The translations under genes were made by a program, and so were the position numbers. Below are positions 9,860 to 22,926 of a stretch of DNA of 64,000 bases, piece after piece. The DNA is from Zychaea mexicana (taxonomy: Eukaryota; Mucoromycota; Mucoromycetes; Mucorales; Lichtheimiaceae): the NCBI RefSeq assembly GCF_025766255.1, contig NW_026516768.1, positions 1 to 64,000 of the forward strand. The letters are read 5' to 3'. The stretch's first letter is position 1, and every line of letters starts with the position of its first letter. The notes below the pieces were generated by a model. That model was not told where the DNA came from. It saw only the letters and a program-made list of their open reading frames with translations, and did not search any database.

Positions 9860-10986
9860 ATGAAGGACAGCAGCGAAAGGAAAAGAAAAAGGATGTAGGA
9901 AAGAAAGATTAGAAAAGCAAAAGGAAAGAAGCAAGAGAAAAAAAAATCCCAGTCTTGATCGGATGAGAGCTCATTGTGTAACCAACACACTTTACCTCGG
10001 CTTCAATTGCAGCCAAACGTGAACACGCTTATTACATAATAAATAGGGTTGTCGTAGACTGCTATTACTCAATAAATGCTCCTTATGATTTACATGACTT
10101 GATTTTTGACAGCTTTTCAATAGCTGATGCAACACTGATATATTAACAAGGCCTTCTTTTTCAAAGTTCTATAGTTAGTATGGAAAATTGATTCATTGGT
10201 GATGCATTCTTTGGTCCGATAATTTACCCGGTTCACTAGGTCATGTGTAATAATGAACAATAGAAGAACCAGGTCTATGCAAAAGCCTTGAGAAAAGAAA
10301 GTTCGTAAACCGTCGAATCAAACGGCGTGTGCAACCAGGTGCCACGCCTGCGGGCTTCGTCTTCTTACTATTATATGCAAAAAAAGATTACATACAACTA
10401 TATGGCTCTCAGGTACATGTGGATACTCTTTCAACAGATGAAGTGGGGGGCCTTGGTTGTGTAAAAAAGATATCGTGACAGACCGTTCATGCTACCAATT
10501 ATCTTTCATAAAAGCACAGCACTGATGCATTTTTGGTAATATACTACCGCGTTGAAAAGAAAAGAAGGGACAGCAGATGTATTGTTTTATAAGATAGAAT
10601 GCTTTGATGCGACAGAATAATGATTGGATTTCACATTCATCCATCAAAACAGTCCTCCTCCCTAATAGTTACACTTTTTGCTAAGAGATACATCAAGAGG
10701 AGCAATGAAAATCGTCAATGTCAGCAAGAAAGAGCTGCTGATCGCTCAACACTTTGTGTCATAGTATACGATACTGAAAAGCAAGTTATCGTATAAAAGC
10801 AGAATAGCATGAGCGAATGGATAAGCGGGTACGCATGTATTATATCACTTATGAAGGTAAGATTTTCAGATTGATGCTGCCATGCTGCTATAACACGAGT
10901 CAAGCTTATAATTGGGTGCCGCGCTGAGACATTTCTTGACAAGTGTCCGCTTGTCCTAAAATTTTGTTTGCTACTTGTCAACCACC
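9860..10986. promoter_or_regulatory. 1.1-kb divergent intergenic region (P450 / SUV3)
   Basis: The P450 gene leaves to the left and SUV3 to the right, so both promoters must lie here. No ORF with recognisable homology and no RNA gene was seen, and no specific operator could be assigned. Confidence 0.5.
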
Positions 10987-13756
10987 ATGTTCGCTCGCGC
11001 CTTATGCGTTGCGACTCGAACCAACACAAGCCGGACTTCATGGCGTCTACTGCACACAACACGATCATTGACGACTGGCACGCTGCCATGTTTACGGAAT
11101 CCACGACCTAATGTTACTGCTAAAGGCCCAGCCAAGCACTCGAAATCGCCAACACCGTTTGATCCGTCAGTTGTGAGCTCAAGCTCAGACAAATGGGCTG
11201 AAAGAAGTAATGAGCGATTTCACTTTCCACCTGGCATTAGACATTGAACGTCGTTGCTTATTACTTACATAAGATTAGTTTTCAAAAATCGGTTAAGGCT
11301 TTTCGTTACAAGTGCAGAAGTTCGACGACGATCGAAGAACGTTGGTATAAGTGGCAAACTGTTTAACGTGTTGTCAAAGGCCTTTGTCGAAAAAGTGGAG
11401 GAGGGAAAAATTAGCGACTGCGATTGGAAGGCTGCAAAGAAAGCTTACGATGTGGAGGAAGGCATTGGTAAGTATCCATCTTGCTTTAGGCAGTTTGAAA
11501 CCAGGGCATTGATGCTTTTATTTACTAATTGGCTTTGCGGGCGGAAAAGTTTCCATGGATAAATTTCTACTGCACCACTTTTTTTCTTTTGCCGAGACGA
11601 GATTACCAAACAGGATCAAAGATAACATCCAGTCGCTAAAACAATTAAGCGATCTACGATATCCCAGTGAATGGTTCCCGGAAGCAAGACAGATGCAAAG
11701 GTCAGTCCTATAACAATCTGATATAGCTTAATACGATCCATGTTATTAAACAATAACAACAACAACATTGACTCTTTAAACAGAAAGATTTTCCTTCATG
11801 TCGGACCAACTAACAGTGGAAAAACATACAATGCATTGAAGAGACTCGCAGAAGCAGAGTCTGGTATCTACTGCGGTCCGCTTCGCTTGCTGGCACATGA
11901 AATTTACAACAAAATGAACGCACAAGGCATAGGATGCAATCTTATCACTGGCGAAGAAAAGCGAGAGGTGTCTCCCGATGCAACACTAACTAGTTCAACC
12001 ATTGAAATGGCCAACTTGGGACGGCCGCTGGAGGTTGCAGTGATTGATGAAATTCAGATGATTGCGGATCCACTGCGTGGTTGGGCTTGGACACAGGCAT
12101 TGTTGGGCTTAAAAGCGAAGGAGATCCATCTGTGTGGCGAAGCTGCTGCTGTACCATTGGTCCAGGAGATATGCAAGACCCTCAATGAAAAGGTCACTGT
12201 TCACGAATACAATCGTCTCACACCTGTCAAAGTCTTGGATAAATCCTTATCCGACTGGAGCCAGGTGCGCAAAGGCGACTGTGTGGTGTCATTTGCGCGC
12301 AACTACATCTTTGAAGTCAAGGAAAAGATTGAGAAAACCACAGGTCTAAAATGTGCTGTTGTTTACGGCGGATTACCTCCTGGTAAATTGACCTTTTCAC
12401 ATCTGTTATTAGCATAATTATCAAAATCGCGCTGGTATTAATAGTCAACTGTATATAGAAACTCGCGCTATGCAAGCGCAATCGTTCAACGACCCGAACA
12501 ATGATATAGACGTCCTTGTTGCATCTGATGCAGTTGGCATGGGCTTAAACCTGTAAGTAACAACATGTAGAGATAGCGACTATTGTATTAACCGATTGTT
12601 TTTGGTTATAGGAACATCAAGCGCGTTGTCTTTTCAACAGTCAAAAAGTTTGATGGCGAAGAGCTTCGCTATATCAGTACTCCACAACTCAAGCAAATTG
12701 GCGGCAGAGCAGGCCGATTTGGTACAACTTACGCATCTGGAGAAGTAACAACGTAAGTTAAGAAAGGGAGTTACGAGCGGTCAAAGCTTTTATTAAACTA
12801 CTTTGTTTTTCAACTCCCATAGTATGATTTCTGGAGACCTTGAATATGTTCAAGAAGCGATGTCTGCGCCAATCACTTATCTTAAGGTTGGTAAATATAC
12901 AAAGGTTATCGTCAAGGATTTGGTCGACTAACCCTCGTTTCTATTTTGCAAAAATCAAAAGCGAGCAGGTTTACACCCAACAGTCGACATTTTCGAGCTC
13001 TTTGCGTTACAAATGCCTAAAGAGAAGTTCTCTTCACTGTTGGTAAGCAATATGTATGTCATCGACGTATAGATGAACAGCGCTCTAAGTTATTCGTGTA
13101 ATAGGAAAAATTTGAAGATTTTGCATCGCTCCAGGGCACATACTTTTTGTGCAATTTTAAAGATCAAAAGGTAAAAAGCAAAGAATATATAGAGATATGT
13201 CTGCTTCATGAGTTCATTGACTTATATTCGAAACAACGTACAGCAAATTGCAGAGATAATTGAACATGTTCCTCTCGACTTACGAGACAGATACCAGTTT
13301 GTTAATGCTCCTGTCAACTTGAGAAATCCCAGCGTTGTCAAGGCTTTTATAAAGATGACGGAAATGTACAGCAATATGGAACCTTGCGATTTGAACGACA
13401 TGGCAACTCTTCCACGGAACCCTGTAAAAAGTCCTGAAGAGCTTAAACTGCTAGAAGGCTCCCACAAAATCATCATGCTTTATATGTGGCTCAGGTAAAT
13501 TCTTTTTCTTTAGAAAACATAAGAGATCAAGCATTAATCGTTATTTGTATTAAACTTTTCTTCTTTTTGGCGGCATAAAATTAGTCTTCGTTTCCCAGAC
13601 GCATTTACCACGGAACAGGATGAAGCACTCAAATACAAGTATCGATGTGAAGAACTCATTGATTTATCATTAAGGAACAACTCGTCGCAATTGAGAAAAC
13701 CGCCCCGCAGAACGCCCACCCATAGCAGACAGGATAAACGAAGAAAAAGAACATAG
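10987..13756 (+). CDS. SUV3: Mitochondrial ATP-dependent RNA helicase SUV3
   Basis: Helicase of the mitochondrial RNA degradosome, by family knowledge working with an exoribonuclease on mitochondrial RNA. Eleven exons: 10987-11206, 11279-11467, 11550-11700, 11784-12382, 12459-12552, 12612-12752, 12823-12886, 12962-13042, 13105-13170, 13244-13494, 13585-13756. The N-terminus is rich in Arg/Ser/Thr with no acidic residues, as in a mitochondrial presequence. Walker A is [10 protein letters not shown], the DEx box is VIDEIQM, followed by [22 protein letters not shown] and [10 protein letters not shown]. The C-terminal SUV3 region ([26 protein letters not shown]) is complete. The tail is basic. 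The YbaK-domain gene follows 173 bp downstream on the same strand. Confidence 0.93.
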
Positions 13757-13929
13757 AAAATCATTACGCATTTGTATTAATCACACATTTCCTCCCCATA
13801 TCTCTAATCCCCATCACATCTCAAAAAGTAAATATACATGAACGAACGGATAAACTATTGTTGGACCGTTTATTAAATCCCGATACCTGTCAAAAAATCC
13901 AGGGCGAAAAGAGGTCCTCTTCATTGAAA

Positions 13930-15211
13930 ATGATCGTGAGCGAACTACCTGTTGAACAGCGAACTCTCATTGAGGTAAACACAGTACGCTTCAACTGATT
14001 TAAAAGCTATTCTACTTGATATCTAAGACCATTTCTTCTTTGACTTGCTGTTAGAATCTGCAAAAGGACATTTCGTCTTTGTACCAATCGTTCTCTAATG
14101 CCTACCTCAATGATTGGGAAATACAAGCTAAGGTGCCTGATATAGAGAATGCTCCCGAGACTGTTGAAAAGGTACGATGGCACACTTGTTATATTTTCTG
14201 GTAATAGGAGGTTTTACTAGTAGAAGCTATCTTATTAGGTTATCGAAGGTTGTAATAGTGGCGGCGTCGAGTCTACGGCACGCTATTACCCCGTTGAAAG
14301 TGACTATTACGACTGGCCGTTACAGCAACGAGCGTAAGTTTTTTGTCCGTTTGATATTTTTTGAATGAAACGGCATCTTTTGCCCTATTAGTTATGCTAA
14401 CACTCAGAGAATCAGTTTTCGCGTCACGGCTCCTTCGAAAGAGCATATGTGCAAGAGTGTAGTCATGGAGAACCGAGCATATTCTGCTGATGTGGGGCTG
14501 GGCGAAGGTAATGATTTACATGACACTATACAGACAGTGCTAATCTTGGTTTTGCTTATTTAATATTTGTCTTTTAGATGTCTATCCTCGCTTTATATGT
14601 GTCATTACACAGGTTCGATATGCGTAATTGTAATAAGCAATTGACAACAGACGTGTATGTGCTTACTCGCAAAATAATCTTTTGTAGTACACTGCTCCTG
14701 TGAATACACAGAAGCTTATGAATCAAATCCGAGATTTGTCAGGCAGGGCAGCAGGCAAAAAGTACTATAATTATCGTGTAGCGCAGTCCGAGGTAGTATC
14801 CGCTAAAAACATTTCTTATGAGACCGTGTAACTGACAGGAAGTGTTCTGCTTTAGAAATCGCTTGAGCTTACTGGTTTCAAATCAGGCGGTGTCTGCCCA
14901 ATTGGTAAGCAGCAAGATAAATATCTACTTTGTATTAACTTAAAACACGAATCTCATCTACATATGTTGATTAGGCACTACTACACGTATTCCAGTTATC
15001 CTCGCTGAATCGATTACTAAGCTTGATGTACGTCCTCAGTTTATATTTTTGTTAAATATGAGCTTTTTATGAGAAATCTGACCTTTCATGTTTTATCTCC
15101 TCTTAGCCACCTGTGCTCTTCATGGGTGCTGGGCACATCGATTGGAAACTGGCTCTTCCTGTGGATGATTTTATTCGAGCCACTCAATGCCGAGTCTTAG
15201 ATTTAGATTAA
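13930..15211 (+). CDS. YbaK/aminoacyl-tRNA synthetase-associated domain protein
   Basis: Probable trans-editing or regulatory protein of the YbaK/ProX family, whose members deacylate mischarged tRNAs. Nine exons: 13930-13974, 14055-14171, 14239-14333, 14392-14507, 14578-14612, 14688-14792, 14856-14904, 14975-15027, 15107-15211, all phases consistent. After an N-terminal helical segment the YbaK fold is recognisable: KSVVMENRAY, FICVITQYTAPVN, ELTGFKSGGVCPIG and LFMGAGHIDWKLALP near the C-terminus. The GF-KSGGVCPIG loop is the family hallmark. The start is the first ATG of the open frame, and the reading frame stays open upstream. Tail-to-tail with SNT2. Confidence 0.8.
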
Positions 15212-15588
15212 AAACCTTTTACATTACATAGACAGCTTAGACCTATCACAATCATTAATCAAATTTATTACATATTACGTATACGGCACTTTAAGCGCAA
15301 ATCGCTTCAAACCACCAAGTCTCCATTATTGGACCTTATTCACAGACAGTCTTTTGTTACGATTGCTTATGATGAAGTATTTTTTCTTCATTCAAAGATC
15401 ATTGAGCCCGAAAGAAAGCGGAGAAATTTGGTTTTACTGCTTGCATACTGAATACAATATGTACGTAGAATATGTGTGTGCCGGTGTGTATTGTTTGGGG
15501 GGGGGAGGGAAGATGGATGTTTTTCAAGAGGTATAGAAGTATGTACAAGGGGATAGAAACATTCCTATCCCCGTGATAGAATGAATGA
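15212..15588. other. intergenic between convergent genes
   Basis: 3' flanks of the YbaK-domain gene and of SNT2. It holds a short G-rich run near 15499-15508 and no supported gene. Confidence 0.5.
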
Positions 15589-18500
15589 TCAATTAGTAGT
15601 AGTAGTAGTAGTAGTATTAGAGGTAGTAGTAGGAGCAATAATGTCCACAGTATTATTATCACGTTTGTGGCGCCAGTAGCAACGATGGCATAATTTTTTG
15701 TCAGGGGAAGCGTCGACATCCCACCAATAAGGCGAAAACTCAGCAGGACATTCACTGCACTTTGGTTGTTCATTAAAGTCGATTGGCACTGAAGCCAGTG
15801 CAGTAGTCACTGGCGTTCTTCGATTGGTTGATGATGATGATGATAAAGATAATGGAGAGGTAGAAGATGTTGCTGTTGTTGTTGTAGTAGTAGGTTGTCG
15901 TGCAGGTGGCATGGTTGAAAGCACGCTTTGGCGAGCAGATGGAATAGACGCAGGTGATAAGGTAGGTGAGCTTTCTGAATGCAAACTGCTGGGGTTGTAA
16001 ATGGCACTACTGTACGGATGTCCTGTAGAGGCGAGAACTGCACGATAGCGTCGCATGGCTGGTGTCGTACCGGATTCAACTTGTTTGTAATAGCTAGAGT
16101 AAATACGAGTACAAGACTTGTAAAAATATTAGTTGATATTTCAAAGATTATATGTATAAGCTATCGTTATGTCTTGCAAACCTACCACGTTGGTATCCGT
16201 GGTGCGCTCAGTTAATCGCACAAGCTGATGTTTAGATAGATCATGGTTTGGGCACCAAACCTGCGGTACCATCAACCCACTGGGCATGTTAGAACGAAAA
16301 AGATCGGCAGGTATGGTGACGCCAGAACGAGAAGCTTTGGGAGATTGGACCTCAAACGCAACTGTGAAATTGTGCTTAATAGCGCACTGTACATGTACGG
16401 GCTTGTTACAGTCGCCGCAAACCACACATGCGCCCGTCTGCTCTTTGCATAAATGACAGGTCTAAACAAAAGGAATAGATTATTTATACTATCCTTCCAG
16501 CTAATCAGTAGGCATTATATGACATCTTACCTCGTTCCATCGCGCCTTGTTAATTGCTGCAATATACTCGGCCGGCTGAAGCGTCGCTATGTTCACAAAC
16601 TTGACTTCTGGAATAAACATAGCACACAAAACATGTACCCAGTTGTAGGATGATGTTTTTTTCAAGGGTTGCCGTGGTGATTGCCGAGACTCGCTACATA
16701 GAATACATTCATACGACTGTATGCACCGTTAGTCATCTTGTTCGTGCATAAAAGACACAATGCTCTTCTACACTTACATATGAGGCTGTTGGGTTCTTTT
16801 TGTTAATGCATACATCGCAGTACCACGCCTCTTTTATGGATTTGTGAGCACCATAGCAATCTGATATAATAACCATTTAGAATTTACTCAAAGTGATTTT
16901 CTATTAGCACACACTATACTTACCGCCGTGTACAGACATGCCGCATCCATGGCAGGTCAGCAGGCGCTCTTGTGGCTCCATTTCGCTACATACGGCGCAA
17001 GGCGTAGGTTCATATGAAACCGAGACCACACGCTTCTACGTGCCCCCCCCGAAAGAAAAAGTACGTTAATAAATCTGAATGCGGCCCAGTAGCCTCCCGT
17101 TGTTGTGTTTCCACTTTGTAATGATAGCCTACATCGTCTTTAAGTTTTCTGACACCAAACTTCGTTGCGCCGCCGTCATTTGTCCGCTTCCGTTTTGCTC
17201 CACCTTTTGAGTTTGCAGCAGCATCGCCGCCATTCGTTTTCAATCCACGGCCTTTGCCACGCTGAACCGTCCTTTCAACACTGGTTTTGCGCATGATACC
17301 GTACTTTAACCAAAACTCGCCACAATCGTTACACAAAACCTGGCGAAAGTGTTTGCGCTTGCGATCAACATCTGTAGGGAGCCGTCGCCATATCGTCGAA
17401 TCTGGGCTTTGACAATTTGCGCAGTGGAACGTCTTGACCATATGCGAGCTTGCATGGATCACAGTAGGATCTGACTCTTCACCACTATCCATTTCACTTC
17501 CAGAATCAATTTGCATGATGTTGTTATTGGAATCTTCGTCGGTTCCTTCGCTACTGACATTGTTGCCAAACTTTTTAAATTTTTTGGTCGGTTTGTAGAC
17601 TTTGGTCCACTGCGAATATACCGGCTCGTAACGCTCAGTCTTTTTCCATTGATAAAAGTAGCGCACGACGTCTGCATGCTTTTTGCTGGGCACCATGCGT
17701 CCAACATGATACAAGTCGTGACCATATGTTTTGATTCCGCTTTCAAAAGCTTCCACTTCTTCCGGTGTCCATTCCACAATATGTACAAAATCGCTTTCGT
17801 CCACTTTGCGCATTTCTTCAAGTGCTTCCTTGGTATCATAGTCGTTGTGCTCGAGACAAAGTATGGCACGGTCCAAAAGATCGCCCGAGTAGGGTGGGAG
17901 GGGTAATGATGGAAGTGCCTTGACATCTTTGATATATTGATTCACTTTTGGAAATAAAAAATGAAGTAGTCAATAAGAAGCTTTGGTTTATCGGTAAAAA
18001 GAGTTATTGAGTGTGGTTGTGACAGGAGAAGATAAACATACAAACTTGATCGTCCAATCGATTTGGATGAAATAACGGCGTAATCGTAGCATCCGTGCCT
18101 CGTTCAATTGGACCTGGTTCCTCAGTATCTTCTTCAGATGGAGCTCGACCAAGGTTTGGACTCCCTTCTATTGCCGGAGGGTTTCATGGTATGTAAGGTT
18201 GGTTTTTTCCTTGTTTTATAGAGAAGGTATGGGAGCGATTGGTTTACCTGTTCGTCTTCTGGAACGAGGGCGAGTCCGTTTTTGAAAGGGTTTGGGGCGT
18301 AATTTCAATGAAGCAGATTTAGCTGGGGAAGATGGCTGATGATTTTGGTGGGCATCACCGTTGTTACTTGATGGGGCGTTTATCAAGTCAGGAATGGGAT
18401 CAGCCTGGTACCTCGCGCCCAATCGACTCCGCGCCCGTGGATATATGCGATCGTCAATATCTGCAAAAGAAACATTCAATGATACGCTCATGAATACCAC

Positions 18501-19945
18501 CGTGCGACTAAGGGAAAAGAAAGTCTTACCCAGGATATCATGAATGTCGGTGTGGATGCCAAAGTACCGAAAAGGCCACATATTGGTCATGCGTGGTGCC
18601 TGTTCATGATCTGTCGGAAAAGAAGGAGATGGAGGGCAAGAGAGAGAAATAGAAGGAAAGATGTTAGAAGAAATCGACACGTGGTCAGGGACATGTACCT
18701 TTGTCGACACCGTTCAGTTGTAATCTCAGTTTCAGTTCGGGCTGTTTCTGTCCATTGGCAACCGCTTGTGGAGCGATTAGGGCTGTTTCGACTTTTTGTA
18801 CACTCGAACGAGCTGCATTGCGTGTAGGCCGTTGTCTCGAAGCGGGTGTGGATGGTGATCGTGTATCTCTGGAATGATGTGAAGTTGGTGCCGCTGCTTC
18901 TGCTTCTGCTTCTGCTTCTGCTGCTGACGTTGTTGTTGTTGTTGTTGTTTGCAATGACGATGATGTGGCTGTATTTGTATGTGAGGAAGCCGTGGGTGCT
19001 TCCATGATTTCTTTCCGTGAGCAAAAGGCACATTGCCAAGCAAAGCCTTTCGATGGTTTTCGGAGGAGTGGTGGGTTCAAACAAGCCATGTGGTAGTTCT
19101 TCTGGCATGCTGCACATCGAACCGAACTGGCGCTATGAATCGTCCACAAGAAGAAAAATTTGGTCAAAAATTATTCGTCATATAAATCAGGGAAAATTGG
19201 CCCTAATCGATCCATATCCAACCATCATCATCGACTTATAGGGACGGTTGCTGGGGTGACGCTGATGATGACGATTTTTACCTGGCACACCAGTCTTGAC
19301 AAACACAGCAGGTGCGTCTTGCAACAGTCAGGTCGGACGCCTTGCCTTGCTCAACGACAATGAATTGGTATCGCTCACGGAGAGCCGTCTGGACATCTTT
19401 GGGTACATTTTGGACCAATTCGCAAGGCACAATATCATATACACGCTGCATATAGCGATCATACAATTGATGATAGTAAAAACAGTCATCCTGCTGCTTA
19501 TATTGCTCGAGCTGTCCCGCCGGAATGTAGTGACGATGGGTCACAGTACACTTTCCTCGGATGGAGGACACTGGGTTGAGATCCGAGTGCATGGTGGCAA
19601 CCAGTAATCGGGGATCATGATTTTTACGACTAATGACATCCCTTGGCCGATTATACCATGCAATCCGTGCCTGGAGGCCTCGCCGTTTGCTGTTGCCACA
19701 GAATTCCATAACGCGACCAATGTAATAGGTCTCGCCTAAATGTTCCGGGGCCAAGTAGACATGGTCTATATAGGTGATGTGTCAAATATCGGGTCTTGAT
19801 AGGGCAGCTATTTCTCTTTCTCTCTTCCTTTCTTTATTTCTTTTTGCTCCCGATATTTCTCTTTCTTACCATTGACGGCGATGGTTGTTCCGTCCATAAG
19901 AGTCGCTTCGACGATGGGATCAGTTACCATTCTTGAGTCAGCCAT
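15589..19945 (-). CDS. SNT2: SNT2-like chromatin regulator (BAH-PHD-ELM2-SANT-GATA-PHD/ePHD)
   Basis: Multi-exon histone-reader protein of the Snt2 family, which by family knowledge joins histone-deacetylase or demethylase complexes and has ubiquitin-ligase activity in yeast. Order from the start at 19945: BAH domain (about 19754-19300; ETYYIGRVMEF, LVATMHSDLNP); PHD finger split by an intron (TCCVCQDWC, then VRCAACQKNYHMACL and WQCAFC, to about 19010); ELM2 (IYPRARSRLGARYQA, about 18430); SANT (EWTPEEVEAFESGIKTYG, about 17790-17640); GATA-type finger CANCQSPDSTIWRR with CNDCGEFWLKYG (about 17430-17290); C-terminal PHD (CAVCSEMEPQERLLTCHGCG, about 17000) and extended PHD (CHLCKEQTGACVVCGDC to WCPNH, about 16550-16240). 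The last exon adds a second GATA-like finger (CSECPAEFSPYWWDV, LCHRCYWRHKR). Exact exon borders were not all resolved. Confidence 0.9.
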
Positions 19946-21349
19946 ATTCGAAAGAAAAGCAAACGGAAAGGAAGAAAAAAAAGGTCGCGTGGAATCGCAA
20001 GGTTAGCACTGTCCCGGCAGTGAGATTAGGCTTCAAGTGGAGCGGAAAGAAAGAGAAAGGGAGTTGGTTGGAGGAGGGGGGGCTGGAACGCAAGGCGGTC
20101 AAATATTTTTATTTTCATGTTCCCCCCACCACTCCAAGAGCAAACTCATCTCAAACGGTTTGTCATGACTTTATTTTATCGTTTGTAATGAGGCTCTCTG
20201 TGTGTCCATGGAAAACCAGCCCACTGACGTTTTGCTATGACTTGAAACGTGCTATAACATCTTTGACACACCACTTGAACTACTTTCAAATTATCTGGAT
20301 CAAAAAATCTCTTGTTTTCACAGCGTTTTTCAGAGGTATACCTCGTGTTAATGATGCGAGCAAGATATATTTGACAATTGGACTTCTGCTGTGTAGTATA
20401 CAAGGCATAAAAGATTACATGACACAACATTAACGTGTTCTTGGTATGCAATCCTTTTGGCAAGATGGCTTAATCCAAGAGTCCGTCTTCGCACCGATTC
20501 TTTTTCGGGATGATTCATTTACATCCGGTGTACTCGCTACTCGTTACTGTTTAATATAGTTAGATACTTACAATACACTGGGCTGGTGAAGAGGCATGGC
20601 AGCTGTGGCTCGACGATATGACACCATGTTAAACTCTTATTTCAGCGCCGCAGATACATCTTCTTTTTCATCGGATATCCGACTTGAATTTCTTACTTTT
20701 CCTTTATACATGTATCAATGTTTTCATTCAATCTGGGGAACATGTACAATATCCTAAGGATGTTTTATTGTCAGAGAGTCAAGAGAGAGAGAGAGAGAGA
20801 TAGAAAGGTACGATCATCATCGTCGCACGCGGCACAGCAGCCTGTTTTGCCGGAATAATTCATTTTCCATGTGATTATGAAGCAAACAGCAATGCACACC
20901 CAGATCATGAAGCAAAAAAAAAAAGACATAAGCTTGTTCATCCTTCAGCTTCATACGTAAACCAACACAGCACTTGTCGTGATCTGTGCAGCTTGATACG
21001 GTACACAAGTGTGCGATCAATATATCCAAAATTTGGCAGAATCTTCTCCCAAGCTCCGGTCCTTTTGCAACGTGCAACCTACATAACAACATCTCCGTCG
21101 GCTTCAGAAGATAAAGAACATGACGTATAATACGAACATCATCTTTGCTCATGAAGGGCCAAAACAACAACTCTTGTTGATGGCAGCAAACACCATACTA
21201 CACCAACAACAATAGCTTCATTCTGAGCCTCTCCAAAGACCACAGAGAAAGAGAAAGCTCTATTATACATCAGACACTTAAATACACGAAATGATCCTTG
21301 CCCTGAATCCAAAAGATATGTGGAAAAAAAAAAGTAGCTTTATTTTTAT
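19946..21349. other. 1.4-kb intergenic region
   Basis: Upstream of SNT2 and downstream of the fumarylacetoacetate-hydrolase gene. Open frames on both strands show no recognisable domain. A GA-rich microsatellite lies at about 20781-20800. Probably the promoter of SNT2 in its left part. Confidence 0.5.
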
Positions 21350-22670
21350 TTACAGCTTGATTGTGCCCTTTGCGTGCACGACAGGGTTCACAAGACTTCC
21401 GATGCCGTCAACAAAGATCTCGCACACGTCTTTATCCTTGAGCCACACCTGGGGCGACAGGATCGAACCGACGCCGTGAGGGGTACCAGTACAAATGATC
21501 TCCCCTGGCATCAATGTAGATCCTTGCGACAAGAAGCTGACGATTGATGCCACATCAAAAACTGAATAAAGGAATGGTGTGAGTATTAATAAACAAAGAT
21601 TTCTTTTGTGACAAAATAATCTTGCTTATATAAAAAAGAAGAAGAGGAGATAAACCCCAAGAGACATACTCATATCACTCGTATTCCAATCCTGTAGCAC
21701 CTTGCCGTTGATTTTGGTGCCAAGGCGCACGTTGTTGGGATCCGTCATAACTTTGGAAGAGACGATCATCGGACCGATAGGGTTGAATGAATCGAACCCC
21801 TTACCAAAACACCACTGGCCTCCGCATAATTGTGTTTGCCACTTGCGTGCAGATACATCGTTGCATGCAGTATAGCCTATAGTACACAGTCGCTTAGCAG
21901 CTGTTTTCCCTTCAAATAGCATACAGCATATACTCTATATGCAAATAATAGACAGAAAGAGCTCACCAGCAACATAATTTAGTGCCTCTTCTTTGGACAC
22001 ATCCTTGCAAGGTTTGCCAATCACCACTGCTAACTCGGCTTCATAATCGGTCTGGCCGTCCTGGCATATGGTGGGAATAATGATTGGGTCCAGCGGACCT
22101 GCTGTCGTTCTTGGAGGCTTGATGAATACAATAGGGTTTTGTGGTGTCTTTGCTTTGGTGATTTCCGCATGACGGCGGTAATTGAGGCCGATGCCTCTGT
22201 AGAAAGGTGGAAGGATAGGAGCGAGCACCTAATGTAGCGTATAAGTTTTTAGTTTGTTTCTTTTCTTTGAGATGATATAGAGAACCACCAAGTTTTACCT
22301 TCTTAACAGATAGCACAGTGCTTGTAACTCGATGAGTGCCGAAGACATCCCCTTCGATTAGATAGGCCTTCAACTGGCCACCACTGACATCCGCGACAGT
22401 AAGTTGTGATCCACTAAGGATCGGCTGGCCATAACGAACATTGCCGTGCTCGTCCTCAAATCTAAGTCAAGATATAACAGTTGAGCAACTTTTCATTTTC
22501 CATCCTATGTATCCAGTAAGCCAGATAACTGTCTTGAAATATGGTACCTGATGAGATGTGTCCACTGAGTACTAATCTATTTTTATACAAACAAATCGTT
22601 GGCTTTTTATTTAATACGAAAGCATCTTGTGGAAGAGAACCGCTTCTTAACTTACTGTTGAGCCAGCCAT
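21350..22670 (-). CDS. Fumarylacetoacetate hydrolase family protein (FAHD1-like)
   Basis: Small FAH-fold enzyme; family members act as acylpyruvate hydrolase or oxaloacetate decarboxylase, often in mitochondria. Six exons: 22670-22656, 22564-22548 (17-nt microexon), 22461-22299, 22228-21967, 21876-21671, 21561-21350. Motifs: GIGLNYRRHAEI, the metal-binding YEAELAVVIG, GYTACNDVSAR, and the C-terminal GEIICTGTPHGVG. The 17-nt exon supplies WTHLI plus part of an Arg codon and links the five-residue first exon to FEDEHGNVRYG in frame. Without it the frame is lost. Length is about 290 aa, somewhat longer than FAHD1 (about 220). Confidence 0.88.
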
Positions 22671-22926
22671 ATTTAAAGTCTGTGAAAAAGGAAAAGGAGC
22701 AACAGGAAAAGAGATCAAAGATAAATGCACACGTATAAGACGCTATTTATCATCTCACGTTGCACTTCCACCCCACATCCTCCCTTGTACGCCTATCCCA
22801 TATATGGCATAGTAATCCGGGTGCCACAAACAACGATTATCCGAGTATTTTCCTGGCTCAAAAGTCCCTCCAATTGAGCAGTACAAAAAACAAAGAAAGC
22901 AAATTATTATCACTGTTATTATCAAG

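Noticed and set aside
19933..20433. 166-codon plus-strand ORF upstream of SNT2
   Set aside because: Overlaps the SNT2 start and low-complexity Lys-rich sequence, has no recognisable domain, and looks like a chance frame.
20817..21170. 117-codon minus-strand ORF
   Set aside because: No recognisable domain or family and isolated between SNT2 and the FAH gene. Not supported.
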